Positions 1-13,600 of a DNA stretch of 64,000 bases are shown piece after piece. A model generated the notes under the pieces. That model did not search any database. It had not been told where the DNA came from and was given only the letters and a program-made list of their open reading frames with translations. Every line of letters begins with the position of its first letter. The stretch's first letter is position 1. Origin of the DNA: Sipunculus nudus (lineage: Eukaryota; Annelida; Sipuncula; Golfingiida; Sipunculidae); assembly GCA_026874595.1 (NCBI GenBank), contig CM049316.1:16271839-16335838 (forward strand), written 5' to 3'. A program made the translations under genes and the position numbers.

Positions 1-1231
1 TGAAACATTCTTTTTTGTCTTCTTACCTCGTGTTTTTTGCACCCAGCCTAGTGCTATAGCACAAATCCTACTTCTGTTAATCATAGCTATCATAGATTCT
101 ATACTTGAACACAAAACAGAGGTAATGTACAAAATTAGGATTTTGTTTTAAAATGTGATTCACATTAAAAAAATCACTAAATATTGGACCATTGTTGTAA
201 ACGCGGACACAAATAAATATTTTATCCACACAGCTCACATTTCAAGGAACACGGGCGCTCTTAATACTTAATACACAGTGCCTTGTTAATCCAGTATCGG
301 TGATTTAAAAGATTCTGTTACAATACAAATGCTTTGTAATATGTGTATGTTGTCTGCATAAATGCGAATCAGTGCCAGGAGGGACATTCACGGCAGTCTA
401 CATAACGGGTAAACAGAGTAATCCCGGGCAAAGCCTCAAGATTAAACCGCAATCTTGTGGCAGTTCAAAAATTTTATTCCAATAGCATTTTTCAAGAATG
501 ACATAAATATATTTGTAAAATTTTATTGATTTTACCTCATTTCTCAGTTGCTGTCATAATAAATATCCCCAATTGTTAAGGAGAGGTGTCATTCGCCTAA
601 TAGATATGGGAAGAGGAATTATAGTGTCATTTCATAGGGTACTCGGATCTTGGTACACTCATCTCTATGTAGCGCTTGGTCTATGGTATATAAGGATAAT
701 TACGTAATTTTTATGTTTCTTGCAACTATATCACGAATGACAGATCGAATGATAATACAAGGGGTCCAGATTTCAGTTTGATTCAGGGAATGTTTCAAGG
801 GATTCACTTCGTAAAATGCTTGGACGGATTTTCACGATCTCCACGTACATCACATGGCGGATGCGTAAATTAAGCAAACGTCCAGCGATGCTGCTTTGAC
901 TTTCGAGCAATCAGGAAAGACTACGGGTTAAAGGACCTGATGAAGTAGAAGGAGGACAAGTACGTTGTCGTTACGGCCAATGACGATCTTATCGCAGTAG
1001 TTTATGGGAACAGGACCATCTGTGGCCGAACCAAGGACATTAAAGTATTTCAGCGAATGCTAAGTCCTATATGCTAAATCATGGACCACTACTATGACAT
1101 CATACCGCTGGTTCCTATAAACGTATGCTCATACACCGAGGACTTGGAGATCTCAGTTACCATAGTGACTGAGCAATCGACCAGCAATCATTAGGTCATG
1201 GGTTCGATTAGACTTTTCTGTGTATTCATGT
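1..1231. other. 5' flank or upstream intron, no supported exon
   Basis: AT-rich sequence upstream of the first exon I can join to the gene. The missing signal peptide and first strands of the lipid-transfer domain should be further upstream. A 42-codon open stretch at 949-1074 has stops on both sides and no recognisable homology. No promoter was recognised. Confidence 0.6.
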
Positions 1232-1374
<143 letters not shown>

Positions 1375-1385
1375 GTCATTCACAG

Positions 1386-1425
1386 ATAATGAGCCTGAAG
1401 TACCCCACCTAAACTTCTCGAACAG
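1386..1425 (+). CDS. Exon 1 seen: LPD_N beta region
   Basis: Acceptor CACAG, strong donor GTAAGT. One base is pending on entry and two on exit. Encodes [13 protein letters not shown], which runs into exon 2 through a split AGC codon. Too short to identify alone, but frame and splice sites fit exon 2 exactly. Confidence 0.8.
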
Positions 1426-4400
1426 GTAAGTACCTTTTGTTAAAGCACTAAATACTTCAACTCTATGACACAAGGAAGTGTTCCTGGTACGTACAAACAT
1501 GTTTGTCAGTGATATCAAGCACGTACAGTCAAATTAGGTTGTCATGAAGGACCCTTAGTTCCAACAATAAAACCTATGTTGCCAAAATATTGTCGAGCCT
1601 TGTAAAAGTCAAGTAGCTTATTTAAACCTAATGAATAAGCGTGTGTAGATAGCAACGTTAAAATACAAAAAGATGAAAGTGTCGCTGATATTGGTTTTTG
1701 TAGGTTGATTGTAATTAAAGCACAAGACGGTTTTATTTTACTTTTATTACAAAAATATGCTCATATATCTTATTTTGGTTGTAAATTTAGCTATTTTACG
1801 AACATAAGCCTCATATACATATGCCTCGCAACAACACCTTCAAATGTAAACAAATCAGTTAATAAATTCCTTCACATAAAACAAAGCAGAGCTCGGCTCT
1901 GGCTTACCTGGTTTTGAAACAGTTTACTCAACTCTTGCCAGATGGCGCTTTATACAAAGGGTTCATGTTCAGAACTGTCTCTGTGGCACCATAATCAGAA
2001 TCATTCAAAATAGACAAACTTACACCATCTCATGCAAATCGGGAGAAAAGTAGGCTTGTGAACGAAAATCAAACTGTCTACTGGGCCACTGAATGGTTAA
2101 GATTTCGCGAAACTATTCATAAAATTGTACATGTTGTCTTTTCGGTCGAAACACATCTTTAGTAGAAGAGTCAGAACTTAAAATTAACGAAAATAGACCG
2201 GAAAGTATCACAGGTCTAGGTGGGCATGAGCAATACGGAAAAACACAAGCAGAGTATAAAAAAGTAGCTCTTTTGTTCTTTAATATCACATCTAAAGCAT
2301 GTCTGTGGTTTAGATCTCACATTCAGTGTTTATTTAATGGTGAGTAATCCCGCTGGGTCGTACTTACTGTCATCTAGCGGATATATAAAAAACTAACAAT
2401 TACAAATCTCCCTTTTAACCTTTTGACACTCTTTTTCATATGAGAAATGATTTCACCTATGTCAAACAAGATGCATAATACATGCAGCGTTCTTATGCAT
2501 CCAAATTTGGTATAAGATATACGGTGAGCTGATGCTCGACACGAAGAGAGAAGTGAACGTCACGGACTCTCACCTTTGCCCTTGTCTTGAATGAGGCCTT
2601 TTTGGTAAAACAAGTGAATGTTTTTCTCCCCCACAAAACAGTATTTGCATAATTTGTCAAAAAAAAAATATTGCAGCATCGATAAGCAATATCGACTCGG
2701 CTGTGACGTCAGCCGCAGGGACAACCCTTGTGACGAAAAGTTCTAAATCTCATCAAAAACCTAGTACGTCTAATACTGTCATTCGAAAAATTTACAGGGA
2801 AGAAGAAACAAAATTTGTTAACACACTTTGCACCAGCCAACAATCATCACGGCCTAGTCTCTGTTCTGAATGAAATGCACCTTTAACATAAAAATCCACG
2901 TGCTCATACGTTTACCTACCCTTATGATGCGTTTTCAGCTTCCAATTTGAGATCTCGCGGAGTGGTGAGGTGACCCGGGTATGGTACCGGGCGGAATCGG
3001 ACGGGCTGGTGGTGACCCTGCAGAAGATGTTGCTGTCAGCCCTTACCAGCAAACTGATGATGACCAACCAGCAGCTGAACCAGGGGGTACCATGGGCTTA
3101 CAGAATCAACGAAACAGGACACACAGGTACATCATATACACGAAATGTACTGGTGAATATGGTGTGTATTAGAATCAGGGTTGGGGCCAGGTACTTGTAC
3201 CTGTACCTGGACCTGTACCTAGGTACACAATTCAGAGTACCTGTACCTGGCTGTAATGCGTAAAAAGTACCTTGCACCTGTACCTGTACCTGGAACTAAA
3301 GTACCTGTACCTGGTATAAGGTACTCCAGGTACAAATGTGATATTGGAGCAGGACACCAGGCTTGGGTGAATTGCATGTACAACTGTCACCCCTGTCTGG
3401 GCAGTTACCTATATCAGGCAGGGGTAATTACATTCATCCCTGCTGCCTTTGTATCTAGCTGGGCTAGCTAGCTGGTCGGCCTTCAGCCTCGAACAGGAAC
3501 TTCATTAAGGCACTATCAGCACAAGTATAGGGCAACTCACAAAGGACAACAACAGGGCTGCCTACATACCCCATTTTGACAATATGTCCAGTATGTACAC
3601 GGAACAGGGTTGGGGCCAGGTACTTGGAACTAGGTACACAATTCACAGTTATGTGAATAACGGGTAATAATACTGGAAACAGACATCAGGTTAGGTCATG
3701 TAAGTGCACTGAGCCGTCACCACTGTCAAGACTGTTACCTGTATCAGGCAGGGGTAATTACTATAAGCTTTCATCCCTGCAACCTTTAAAGTTAAGTGGA
3801 CTAGGGCTAGTAGCATGCTGGCTTATCTATCACTAGCATCTACACATTGATGAAAGATAAATGAATAAGTGAAGAAAAATACATATTATATCATTTAACT
3901 ATCAACATATACAAAAAAAGAAGAACATTCCAATTTACAGAAGAAAGAAAAAATCCCCGCTTAAGCATCGAATGCAGGAAATCTTTATTCTCAAAACATT
4001 CCTCCGTGTGACTTTCTCCAATGAATATCTTTATTGTTACTTCTAATTATATATGTATAATTGTCATGAAGTTAATCCATAAGATTGATTGTCAGTGTGT
4101 TGTGTTTCCAGATATATTGACTTTTCAAAACATTTCTGTGAAACTCAAAACTTGATTTAAATATAGACACATATTTTAGTATATGAATGAAAGTTTTATA
4201 TATCTCTATAATAAAGTTTGTAAACTTTATCAGCTTCGATCGTTTATCACATTTACTTAAGGCATTCCTCTACATTTGTCTGGCTGTTTTTTTTTCTGAA
4301 GACAAAGAAGGCGATCATTTAAAATTCTGTAATGATATATTCTGCCATTCTAATATAACTTATTATCGCATATCTAGGTGCAATTTACGCAATTTTCATT

Positions 4401-7400
4401 AGTTCAAATGTCTTTAAAATGTACCTGTACCTGAACCTAGGTACTTTCTAAAGTACCTGTACCTAGGTACTCTACAAAAATGCTGTACCTGTACCAGGAC
4501 CTGTACCTGACCATTTAACACCTGGACCTGTACCTAGGTACTGTCGCATGTACCTGACCCCAACCCTGATTAGAAAACTTGGTGAATGCGAATTATCCTA
4601 GGTGTTTAGGCGTCTCACTTTTACTCTGTAGGTCTGCGAATGTATGTAAGGACCTGAAATGCATGTTATTTACAGGTGTCCATGAAGCGATATACAAGGC
4701 CAGTCCGACACACGACCATGTGCTGTTTGTCAAGGCTTATCAGACTCCCTCAGTGCAAGGTGCGGATGAAGACATCTCCAAGGTATTATATTAATCTAAC
4801 TACTTTTTTGTTAACCAGATTAATAGTCAATTTGTCCATCAGATCTACTTAATGTATACTTAATTTATTCATATCTATAGCCGTTTAAGAAGCTTCAATT
4901 TTTTTTCTCTCGCTTTCTCTTTCACTCTCATTATTTATCATGAAAATATAGTGTATGCACGTTTTCGCTACGTTAACTACACTTGTTATTATTTCTTCAA
5001 GTGAATAATGAATGAAAATTAGAATAATCAACAAAATATAAATATTGTTCAAAAGTTAATGTTATATTGAATAATAGTATTAATTAAATTTTAAAATGGA
5101 ACATTTATAGGAGATAAAGTATAACAAGATGCTGCGTGTTCCTGAGAAGGTCAGATGGAAAGGTCACTTCCGGTCTCCCACTAAGAGTAAAGACGGGTAA
5201 GATGACAGATATATATTACTCATCATCCCTGTTCCGAGTTATACCAGCCCTATAGTAAGCAGCCCTACAAAATACAGAAAAAGATCATACTGATTCAGGT
5301 TCATACACCTTCTATGAATTTAGAAATGCTCCCGATAATTGTATAAACATAACTAAAAAAAACAATAATAAAACTTAGTTTTTCAGGATTATATGCGAAC
5401 GTTTAAAATGTTATTACAATTTCATGTTTATTAGATTTATTTATTGTATCTGTTCACAAGACATTTATTGTTTTAGATATATACCTTTGGATGGACTCGG
5501 CACACCAGTCACAGATCAGACGGCTTATTCCGGTCTTGACAACCCTGGTGAGCTAAATTATGTTAATTATGTTAATACATACACACACATGCATATGTAT
5601 ATAATTGTAATTACCATATTTCATGAAATGTGCGCCCCTATCGTTATGAGCCCCCCCCCCCCCCTATGGTTTTATCGGGCTCTCTTTGAGAAAAGAAAAC
5701 TTTTGGTGGGATCAAATTATGTAAGGGTTTCCCGAAATCTAGTTTGAGATGAGGTGCGCTCATTACGTCAATGAAACTATTATTATCATTATTCACGTTT
5801 TATGTTTTCTTTTATTATGTTTAATGGGCAATGGACTTTATAAACATACATTTCACTAAACATCTATTCAAATAAAACGCGTCTATTTTTATAAACAGAA
5901 TTCCCCAGTATGCACACAACCGCCCGAGTGGATGTAGATTTGCGACGCATGGGGCATCTTGATGACAGCAGTTACAACAACACCGGGGTCTCTCTAAGAG
6001 AGGACACGCTTGATATCGGAGAAGTAGGAAATTTAACATCATAATTTCTTAACTTCATAACGTAAATAACCAGTTAAAACTGATTTACAATTTTAAATTT
6101 GGGCTACACAAGGTAGACGTTGAAATATTTCCTTTGTAAGGTTAAGGAAGGGCACCGTGTAGTGAGAGGACAGTAACGTATCCCCAAACTTTTCTCTGTC
6201 AGGGTAAATTTTAAAGTGAAAGTAATTTTCATAATATTACAAAATTAATCGTTTAATGTATACGTAATTTGTAGTATACAGTGTATATAGTTAAACAATT
6301 CAGATTACAAGTCCAATCAAAATATTTTCTATTGATCATGGGTAATATTTAAAACATTGCAGTTTAATTTGATTTATTATATAAACTTGCAACTTCTCAT
6401 GGTTTATCATAATACTAGATAATTCAAGGAAGGCAATTTTTGTTAGCAGTGGAATGACATTCTTATTATTTAGTCTTTTAACCTTTTATAAATTATAATG
6501 GTATATTAGCAAAATGTCCAGCCAATAAAAAATAGCCCTTTAACTGCAACGCACATAATTCAACGCTGTTTAAATGATGCCACAGATACCACTCCCAACT
6601 ATTTCTTTGACGGACGCAACTCTCCAGATCCAGGGTAATATTTCCTGCATGGTTCAAGCAATAACGTCGAAAGGTAAATACCATGCCTTTGTGCTTACCT
6701 TGTTACCGTAATATCTCTTTTGAAATCACACCATTAACAATGTTATAATTGTATATCCAGCGTAAAAAGTTTGTCAGATGCGAACAGGTTATTTTGGTTT
6801 GTATAAACTTCTTTGTTATTTATTAGTCTTTTTTCTTATGTGACCAGGTGTGACTAAGGAGAGTGATAAATTATTTGGAAATGAGTAGAAAGTAATTATC
6901 GGAACATTGAAAATTTGATTAAAATCAAACTGATGTAATGATATGACTAAAGTTTTTAAATTGCGATATATTCGTTCATGTGCTAGAGTGAACACAACAG
7001 TATTTTATTAATTATCTATTTTTTTGTTTGTTTATATTAACAGCCCCAGATAAGGCCATCCCCTGCTTTCATAACGCTGTGCTGCTGCTGAAGCGACTGA
7101 CATCTGAAGACCTCGGCCACCTAACCCTCAAATACCTGAAGAACAAATCCCTGGACAGACAGCAGTGCATGCTGGACGTGTTGTTCACCATTGAGTCTGG
7201 ACCATCCCTGATTCACGTGACCCACCACGTGCTGAACGCCACACGTCCTAACGCTGAGCTCGTGCTAAGATCACTAGCTCACCTGACAAACCTCAAACGT
7301 CCACCGTCAAAGGTTTACTTATTATCTTATTTTATGCCGTGTTTGCATGGCAGAGGTCAGACAGTTACTATTACTAAAAACATCAAAAGTAAACTAGAAA

Positions 7401-10400
7401 TCTGCATTCTATGGGGAGGGTGTTTGCATTCACTTATTCGGCCAGTATTACACGGTTCAATCATGCCTAAGTGTCTTTACATTTGTGAATATTCCTTGAT
7501 AACGTTCCTTAATCCGGATTATGTGCAGGACCACACCAAAGTTAAATCGATTACTTATATGTTCATACTTGAAATGAGAAAGTCACGAGATTACGTGCAT
7601 GATTATGTAAGTTATGTTGTGAACATACACAAACACAGACACGAACGTTGGTGAACGCACACCCCTATGGCGGAGGCATTTGCAAACTTGATGCCACTTA
7701 TGAAGTTGTATGTATGCATTACTATATGATAATAAAAAGGTCTTAATAATTTTCAGCACTCTTTTGTATCTAAGTTATTTTATTTCTACTCCCATAGTTT
7801 GTTGTTTGAAGAAACCATGTAACTTTATCAACGCTACTTCAATACATATTGCAAAGACATTATTCCAGTATGATACAGAAATATTTTAAGCATTCACAAA
7901 TGCAATATATGAAATTCCTAAAAATATATTATACACTCTACTGATCACGACAAATAGTTCATAGGCCAGCCTAGCTGCTGTTATTTTTTGTCATATCTTG
8001 CTCACCCAAAATATTATAAATTTAACGGATGGCAACATTCAACATTCTGGAAATTCATACCATTACACAATGGTATAACTCCATTTTATACGAACGGCCT
8101 GTCTAGAATAGTTTACACAGTGGAATTAGTGACGAATTGTAAGCATTTGTTGTTACCTTTTGATTTCACTCGAAAAAAAGTCATATATTTACAGGTCATG
8201 TTGCGGGTACTAGAATTGAGAGCTTTCCGTACTCCTTATAACATAGAGGGTGAGTTAATGAGCTTTTGTTTTCGATGTAAAGCAACCGTTAATATTTTCT
8301 TCTCAATTTTTTAAATAGATCAAAATTATCAAGAAAACGTGTCGTCGAGAAATTCCAATTTAAAATGACACAAACAGTACATTTCCATTTTATTGTAAAA
8401 ATTAAGTTTCTCAAATCAATGTATTATGAACATGTCTTAATTAATATGTATCGTTTTTACAGATAAACATTTGGCATCACAGGTGAATGAAAGGTTGGTC
8501 CTTATCCTTGGTGTACTCGCAAGGAAACTACGGCAATGGGACCCTGCATGGTCACAAAAGATCACCAAACTGCTTGAAAAAAGGCTTGGAGTACATGGTA
8601 ATTATGGACTTCATGCATTATACATGATGAAAAATAAAGGGTCTGTGAGCTCACATCTGTCACAATTCTATGTTACAGGTTTAGGGTGCTTTGAAAATAT
8701 CCTTACATATTTAGAATTACTGGTAAAGTTGTTCAAAGGATCCATTCGATGAGACAACCTCGGTTGAAAATGCATAGAAACAGTTAACAATAGCAGGTAC
8801 CATAAATAATTAGCAGCGCATCATACAGGATATTCTTATAACTAAGAATCAACTTGAATGTTCAACCAAACCAGACCTTCCTAACATTATCATATACTGG
8901 TTAAAAACATGTCGAAGATAAATGCATACTGCCATTTGTGACCATAGTATCCAGCAATTGGGTAATGCTTTACTTATACTATAAAAATGTATATAATTAT
9001 TGCATTTTCAGATCAAGTAACTCACAGACAAAAGAGATCTGTCATGACTGACGAGGAGTATTATGGGATGGTGCAGGAGAAGTCCGTACACATGCTGGCC
9101 CTCGGTAACGCCGCCGCCGAATCGTCCCTGGATCGTCTATATTCTTACGGCAACAGCACTGACAGACCTGTGTTATGGAGACGAAGCTTGATCAGCGCCT
9201 TGTCACGTTACCACTCACACCAGGCATGTATTGCATGTATAATCTGCATAATGTAATTATCAACATTTTATTGTCCATACATGCGGCGTATTTTTCTTTT
9301 TTCTAACTGTACGTTCAAATCTGTTTGCATCACAGGGTCATGAAAAGTGACCATGCAAGTGAAGTTGCATGGCGACTTTCCAAATATGGCAAAGAACTGG
9401 TGCGTAGCCAAAAAAATGACACGCGTGAAATACGACCAAGGAGGCGGGGCATGTGGGACAAATCAGTTATATAGCCCAATGAAATGTAAAGCAAGCCATT
9501 AAATTTGCTCGGCTTGTGTCATTCTAGGCAGGCTCGCGCTCGCCTAAACGACTCGCCTGCCATTGACACAAGCCTCGCAAACCTCACGGCTTGCATAACG
9601 TTTCATTGGGCTATAACCAATACTTAAATGTTTCGCGAATATGATATTTTTTATGACCACTTAAATATTTTAACGAACTAAACAATTTAATACAAGATTT
9701 AAGAATAAATGGTGGGCTGTGTTAGGGGTTAGTAAAGGAGCGGATTCCCCCTCACATAATGTAGGAAAATTTTTTTTTTTAGAATTTTGCTTGCAATGAG
9801 CAAGTTTAGGCCTTTTCGTCTAGTTCCCATTGTCAGGACGAAAAAGGGGCTATGCGCCCCTTCCACCTCCTAAATCTCCCCTGTAATATGCATTTTTCCT
9901 CATATCATGTCAGGTTTTAGACAACTATTTTTTATGTTAAATTATAAAGGAATGAAGTCGGGATTTACCTTCACATATTTGGAATATTCTTTTACACATT
10001 ATAATATATATATATAAAGTTGCATCGCTAGATTTCGGAACAATCAATGGATATTAGATGCAATACTTTAAAATTAATCCTAGGAAATTCTATTACATAA
10101 ATTTCAGACAATTTAGTTTTAATCACGATTTTCACAGTATTCTTATACATGTTGTATGGTTCACAATGCAGGCAGCTGAGTCCCTCCTGAATGTGGCACT
10201 GACAGATCATAACAGAGATGTCAAAATGGCGGCCATCCACGAGTACCAGAAACATCCGCATGGTGGCGACCTCTCTCCTCTACTTCATGAGAGCCACAGG
10301 TATTATTCAACCCTTATGAATAAATAATACAGGGAAAAAGAGAACTATTGTCGAGGCGTATCTAGGATTAAGATAAGGGAGGAATCTGTCGGATTATTTT

Positions 10401-10416
10401 GCATACATGTCAACAC

Positions 10417-10459
<43 letters not shown>

Positions 10460-10559
10460 TACATGTATATATATATATGTATATATATAGAATCACGAAA
10501 CAGTTCTATCGTACATGAAGTAGCACTAACTGAATACGATACATAATATATATATATAC

Positions 10560-10608
<49 letters not shown>

Positions 10609-13600
10609 GACAATTTTATTGTTATTTATCATAAATTAAAAAGAAGGTTATTGTTCTATGTATGTGTGACAGCCGAGAAGATTAAATGCAGAAAAAAAAT
10701 CAATTTTGCCTCGATTAAGCCATGAACTCCAATATGATTTTTAGCTCAGCTGACTGAAAGTCATCTGAGCTATAGCGATCACTCTTTGTCCGTCGTCCGT
10801 CTGTCCGTCTGTCCGTCTGTCTGTCTGTCCGTCTGTCCGTCTGTCCGTCTGTCCGTCCGTTAACCAGGCACAAATCGTAACCGCTGGACCTAGAACCTTG
10901 TAACTTAGGATTCTGAGAGGTCCATAAAAAATCTCCTTGGAAACCAGAAATTAGGTCTCTGTTACCCATATCCTTCGAGCTATGTGGCCCCAAAGTACCC
11001 CCCAGAAAATTTAAAAATTTCATACAAAAACTTCAATATCTCATTAACTACTTGACTGATGGTCATGATTTTTGGCATACATATTGATCATGAAATGTTA
11101 CATCACTTCCTGCAGACTGGTGGCGCCACCTGTATTTTTCGATTTTTTACGAATTTTTTTCTCTATTTTTGAGACCTTTAAAAATGTGAACATCTGTTAA
11201 CAAGGCACAAATCATAAAGACTGGACTTAGAATCTTAATTCTTGACACACTGAGAGGTCCATGAAAAATCTCCTTGGAAACCAGAAATTAGGTCTCTGTT
11301 ACCCATATCCTTTGAGCTATGGGGCCCCAAAGTACCCCCCAGAATAGTAAAAAATTTCATACAAAAACTTCAATATCTCAATAACTACATCACTGATGGT
11401 CTTCATTTTTGGCATACATATTGATCATGAGATGTTCGATCAGTTCCTGCAGACTGGTGGCGCCACCTGTACTGTTTGATTTTTTACGATTTTTTCCTTT
11501 ATTTTTGAGACCTTTGAGGATGCTGTCATCTGTTTGTGTGGCACAAATCGTAACGACTGGACCTAGAATCTTCATTTTCGACACACTGAGAGACCTATGG
11601 AAAGTCTCCATGGAAACCAGAAATTAGGTCTCTGTTACCCATATCCTTTGAGCTATGGGGCCCAAAATTACCCCCCGAGTAGTCAAAAATTTCATACAAA
11701 AACTTCAATATCTCATTAACTACATCACTGATGGTCATGATTTTCGACATACATATTGATCATGAGATGTTTCATCAGTTTGTGCAGACTGGTGGCGCCA
11801 TCTGTATTTTTCAATGTTCACGAATTGTTTTCTCCATTTTTGAGACCTTTAAGGATGTAGTTATCTGTCAACAGGGTACAAATCGTAACGACTGGACCTA
11901 GAATCTTCGTTCTTGACACACAGGGAGACCCATGATAAGTCTCCATGGAAACCTGAAATTTGGTCTCTGTTTCCCATATCCTTTGAGCTATGGCACTCCA
12001 AAGTACAGCTCAGAATAATGGAAAATTTGATACAAAAGCTAAAGTATCTGAACAACTAATGCAGAGATAACCATAATTGTTTGCATGGATATTGATCATG
12101 GAGTGTTTCATAAGTTTCTGCAGACTGGTGGCACCACCTGTATTTGTTCGTTTTTTTTTTACGAAATTTTTCTGTATTTTTGAGACCTTTAAAGATATGA
12201 ACATCTGTTAACAGGGCACAAATCATAAAAACTGGACCAAGAATCTTCATTCTTGACACACAGGGAGACCCATGAAAAGTCTCCATGGAAACTTGAAATT
12301 AGGTCTCTGTTACCCATATTCTTTAAGCTGTATGGGTCCAAAATACCGCCCCCCCCCCAGAATAATGGAAAATTTGATACAAAAACTGCAGTATTTCAAT
12401 AACTACAACACTAATGGTCATGATTTTCGGCATACATATTGATCATGAGCTGTTCCATCAGTTTCTGCAGACTGGTTGTGCCACCTCTATTTTTTTTTCA
12501 AATTTTTACGAATTTTTTTTTTTTTTGGAGACCTTTAAAAGATGTGGTTATCTGTCAACAGGGTACAAATCGCAACAACTGGACCTAGAATCTTCATTCT
12601 TGTCATGCAAGGAGGCCCATGAAAGGTGCCTGTGGAAACTTGAAGTTAGGTCTCTGTTACCCATATCCTTCAAGCTATAGGACTCCGAAGTATCCCTGAG
12701 AATAATGGACAATTTGATATAAAAACTGAAGTATCTCAACAACTAATGCAGAGATCACCATGATTTTTTGCATGGATATTGACCATTAAGTGTTTTTATT
12801 AGTTTCTGCAGACTGGTGGAGCCACCTGTATTTTTGTATCCGCCAAAACGAAGTTTTGCGGATACTATGTTTTTGACAGAGTTCCTCCGCCGCGGCGGCG
12901 TTCGTTTCCAGAGAGCTCCTCGGAGACTAATGGACCGATTTTTCCCAAACTTACACCTATTTTCGGGTCACATGTGAACTGGTGCCTAACCAATTTGCAT
13001 TGACCTCTGACCTTTTCTTTCTATCCAGTGTCCATTTGTGGGTCTGTTTCCACTCATAAACCCTCATATCTCGGGAACCCTTTGACCGATCAGGAAATAA
13101 AATTGATACAAATGTAGCCCTTGGATTGCTTATAACATACACAAAAAATGGTGGCGCCACCTGTAACCATGTTTGCACAGTGTCCATCTGTTCATCTGCC
13201 TTGGGTTAAAATCACTCATATCTCTGCAGTGAATTGACTAATTCACCTGAAATTCGTCATGTGTATACATCCAGGATAGCTTTCTTGATTTTATGACAGG
13301 TGGCGCCACCTACGTTCACGTTCACGCTGATGACATCCAAGCTTATATCTCGGGAACCGTTTGACCGATCAGGAAATAAAATTTAAACAAATGTAGCCCT
13401 TTGATAGCTCTGTAACATACACAAAAAATGGTGGCGCCACCTGTAACAATGTTTGCACAGGGTCTGTCTGTTAGTCTGCCGTGGCCTAAAATCACTCATT
13501 TCTCTGTAGTGGTTCGACATAACTGCCTAAAATTTTGCAGGTTTATACATCGTGGACAGCTTTCTTGATTTTATGACAGGTGGCGCCACCTACATTCTAG

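Larger units (their letters stand above)
3176..4568. mobile_element. Non-autonomous hAT-like DNA transposon
   Basis: Terminal inverted repeats start CAGGGTTGGGG(C/T)CAGGTAC at 3176 and end with the reverse complement at 4568. Flanking 8-bp direct repeats are attagaat (3168-3175) and attagaaa (4569-4576), 7 of 8 identical. CAGGG ends plus an 8-bp duplication are hAT hallmarks. The interior has no transposase. It holds arrays of GTACCT units and a second copy of the left end at 3605. Lies in intron 2. Confidence 0.85.

Noticed and set aside
949-1077. 42-codon open stretch with protein-like composition (DKYVVVTANDDLIAVVYGN)
   Set aside because: Stops on both sides, no splice sites that join it to exon 1 in phase and no recognised family. 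It may be a relic but cannot be supported as an exon.
7313-7654. Long open extension after exon 8
   Set aside because: Read-through of the intron into a dispersed repeat. The GTTTAC donor at 7313 and the fit with exon 9 argue for splicing.
10345-11023. Minus-strand open frames over TA and CCGTCCGTC tracts
   Set aside because: Low-complexity translations (Tyr-Ile, Thr-Asp-Arg-Gln) of repeats.
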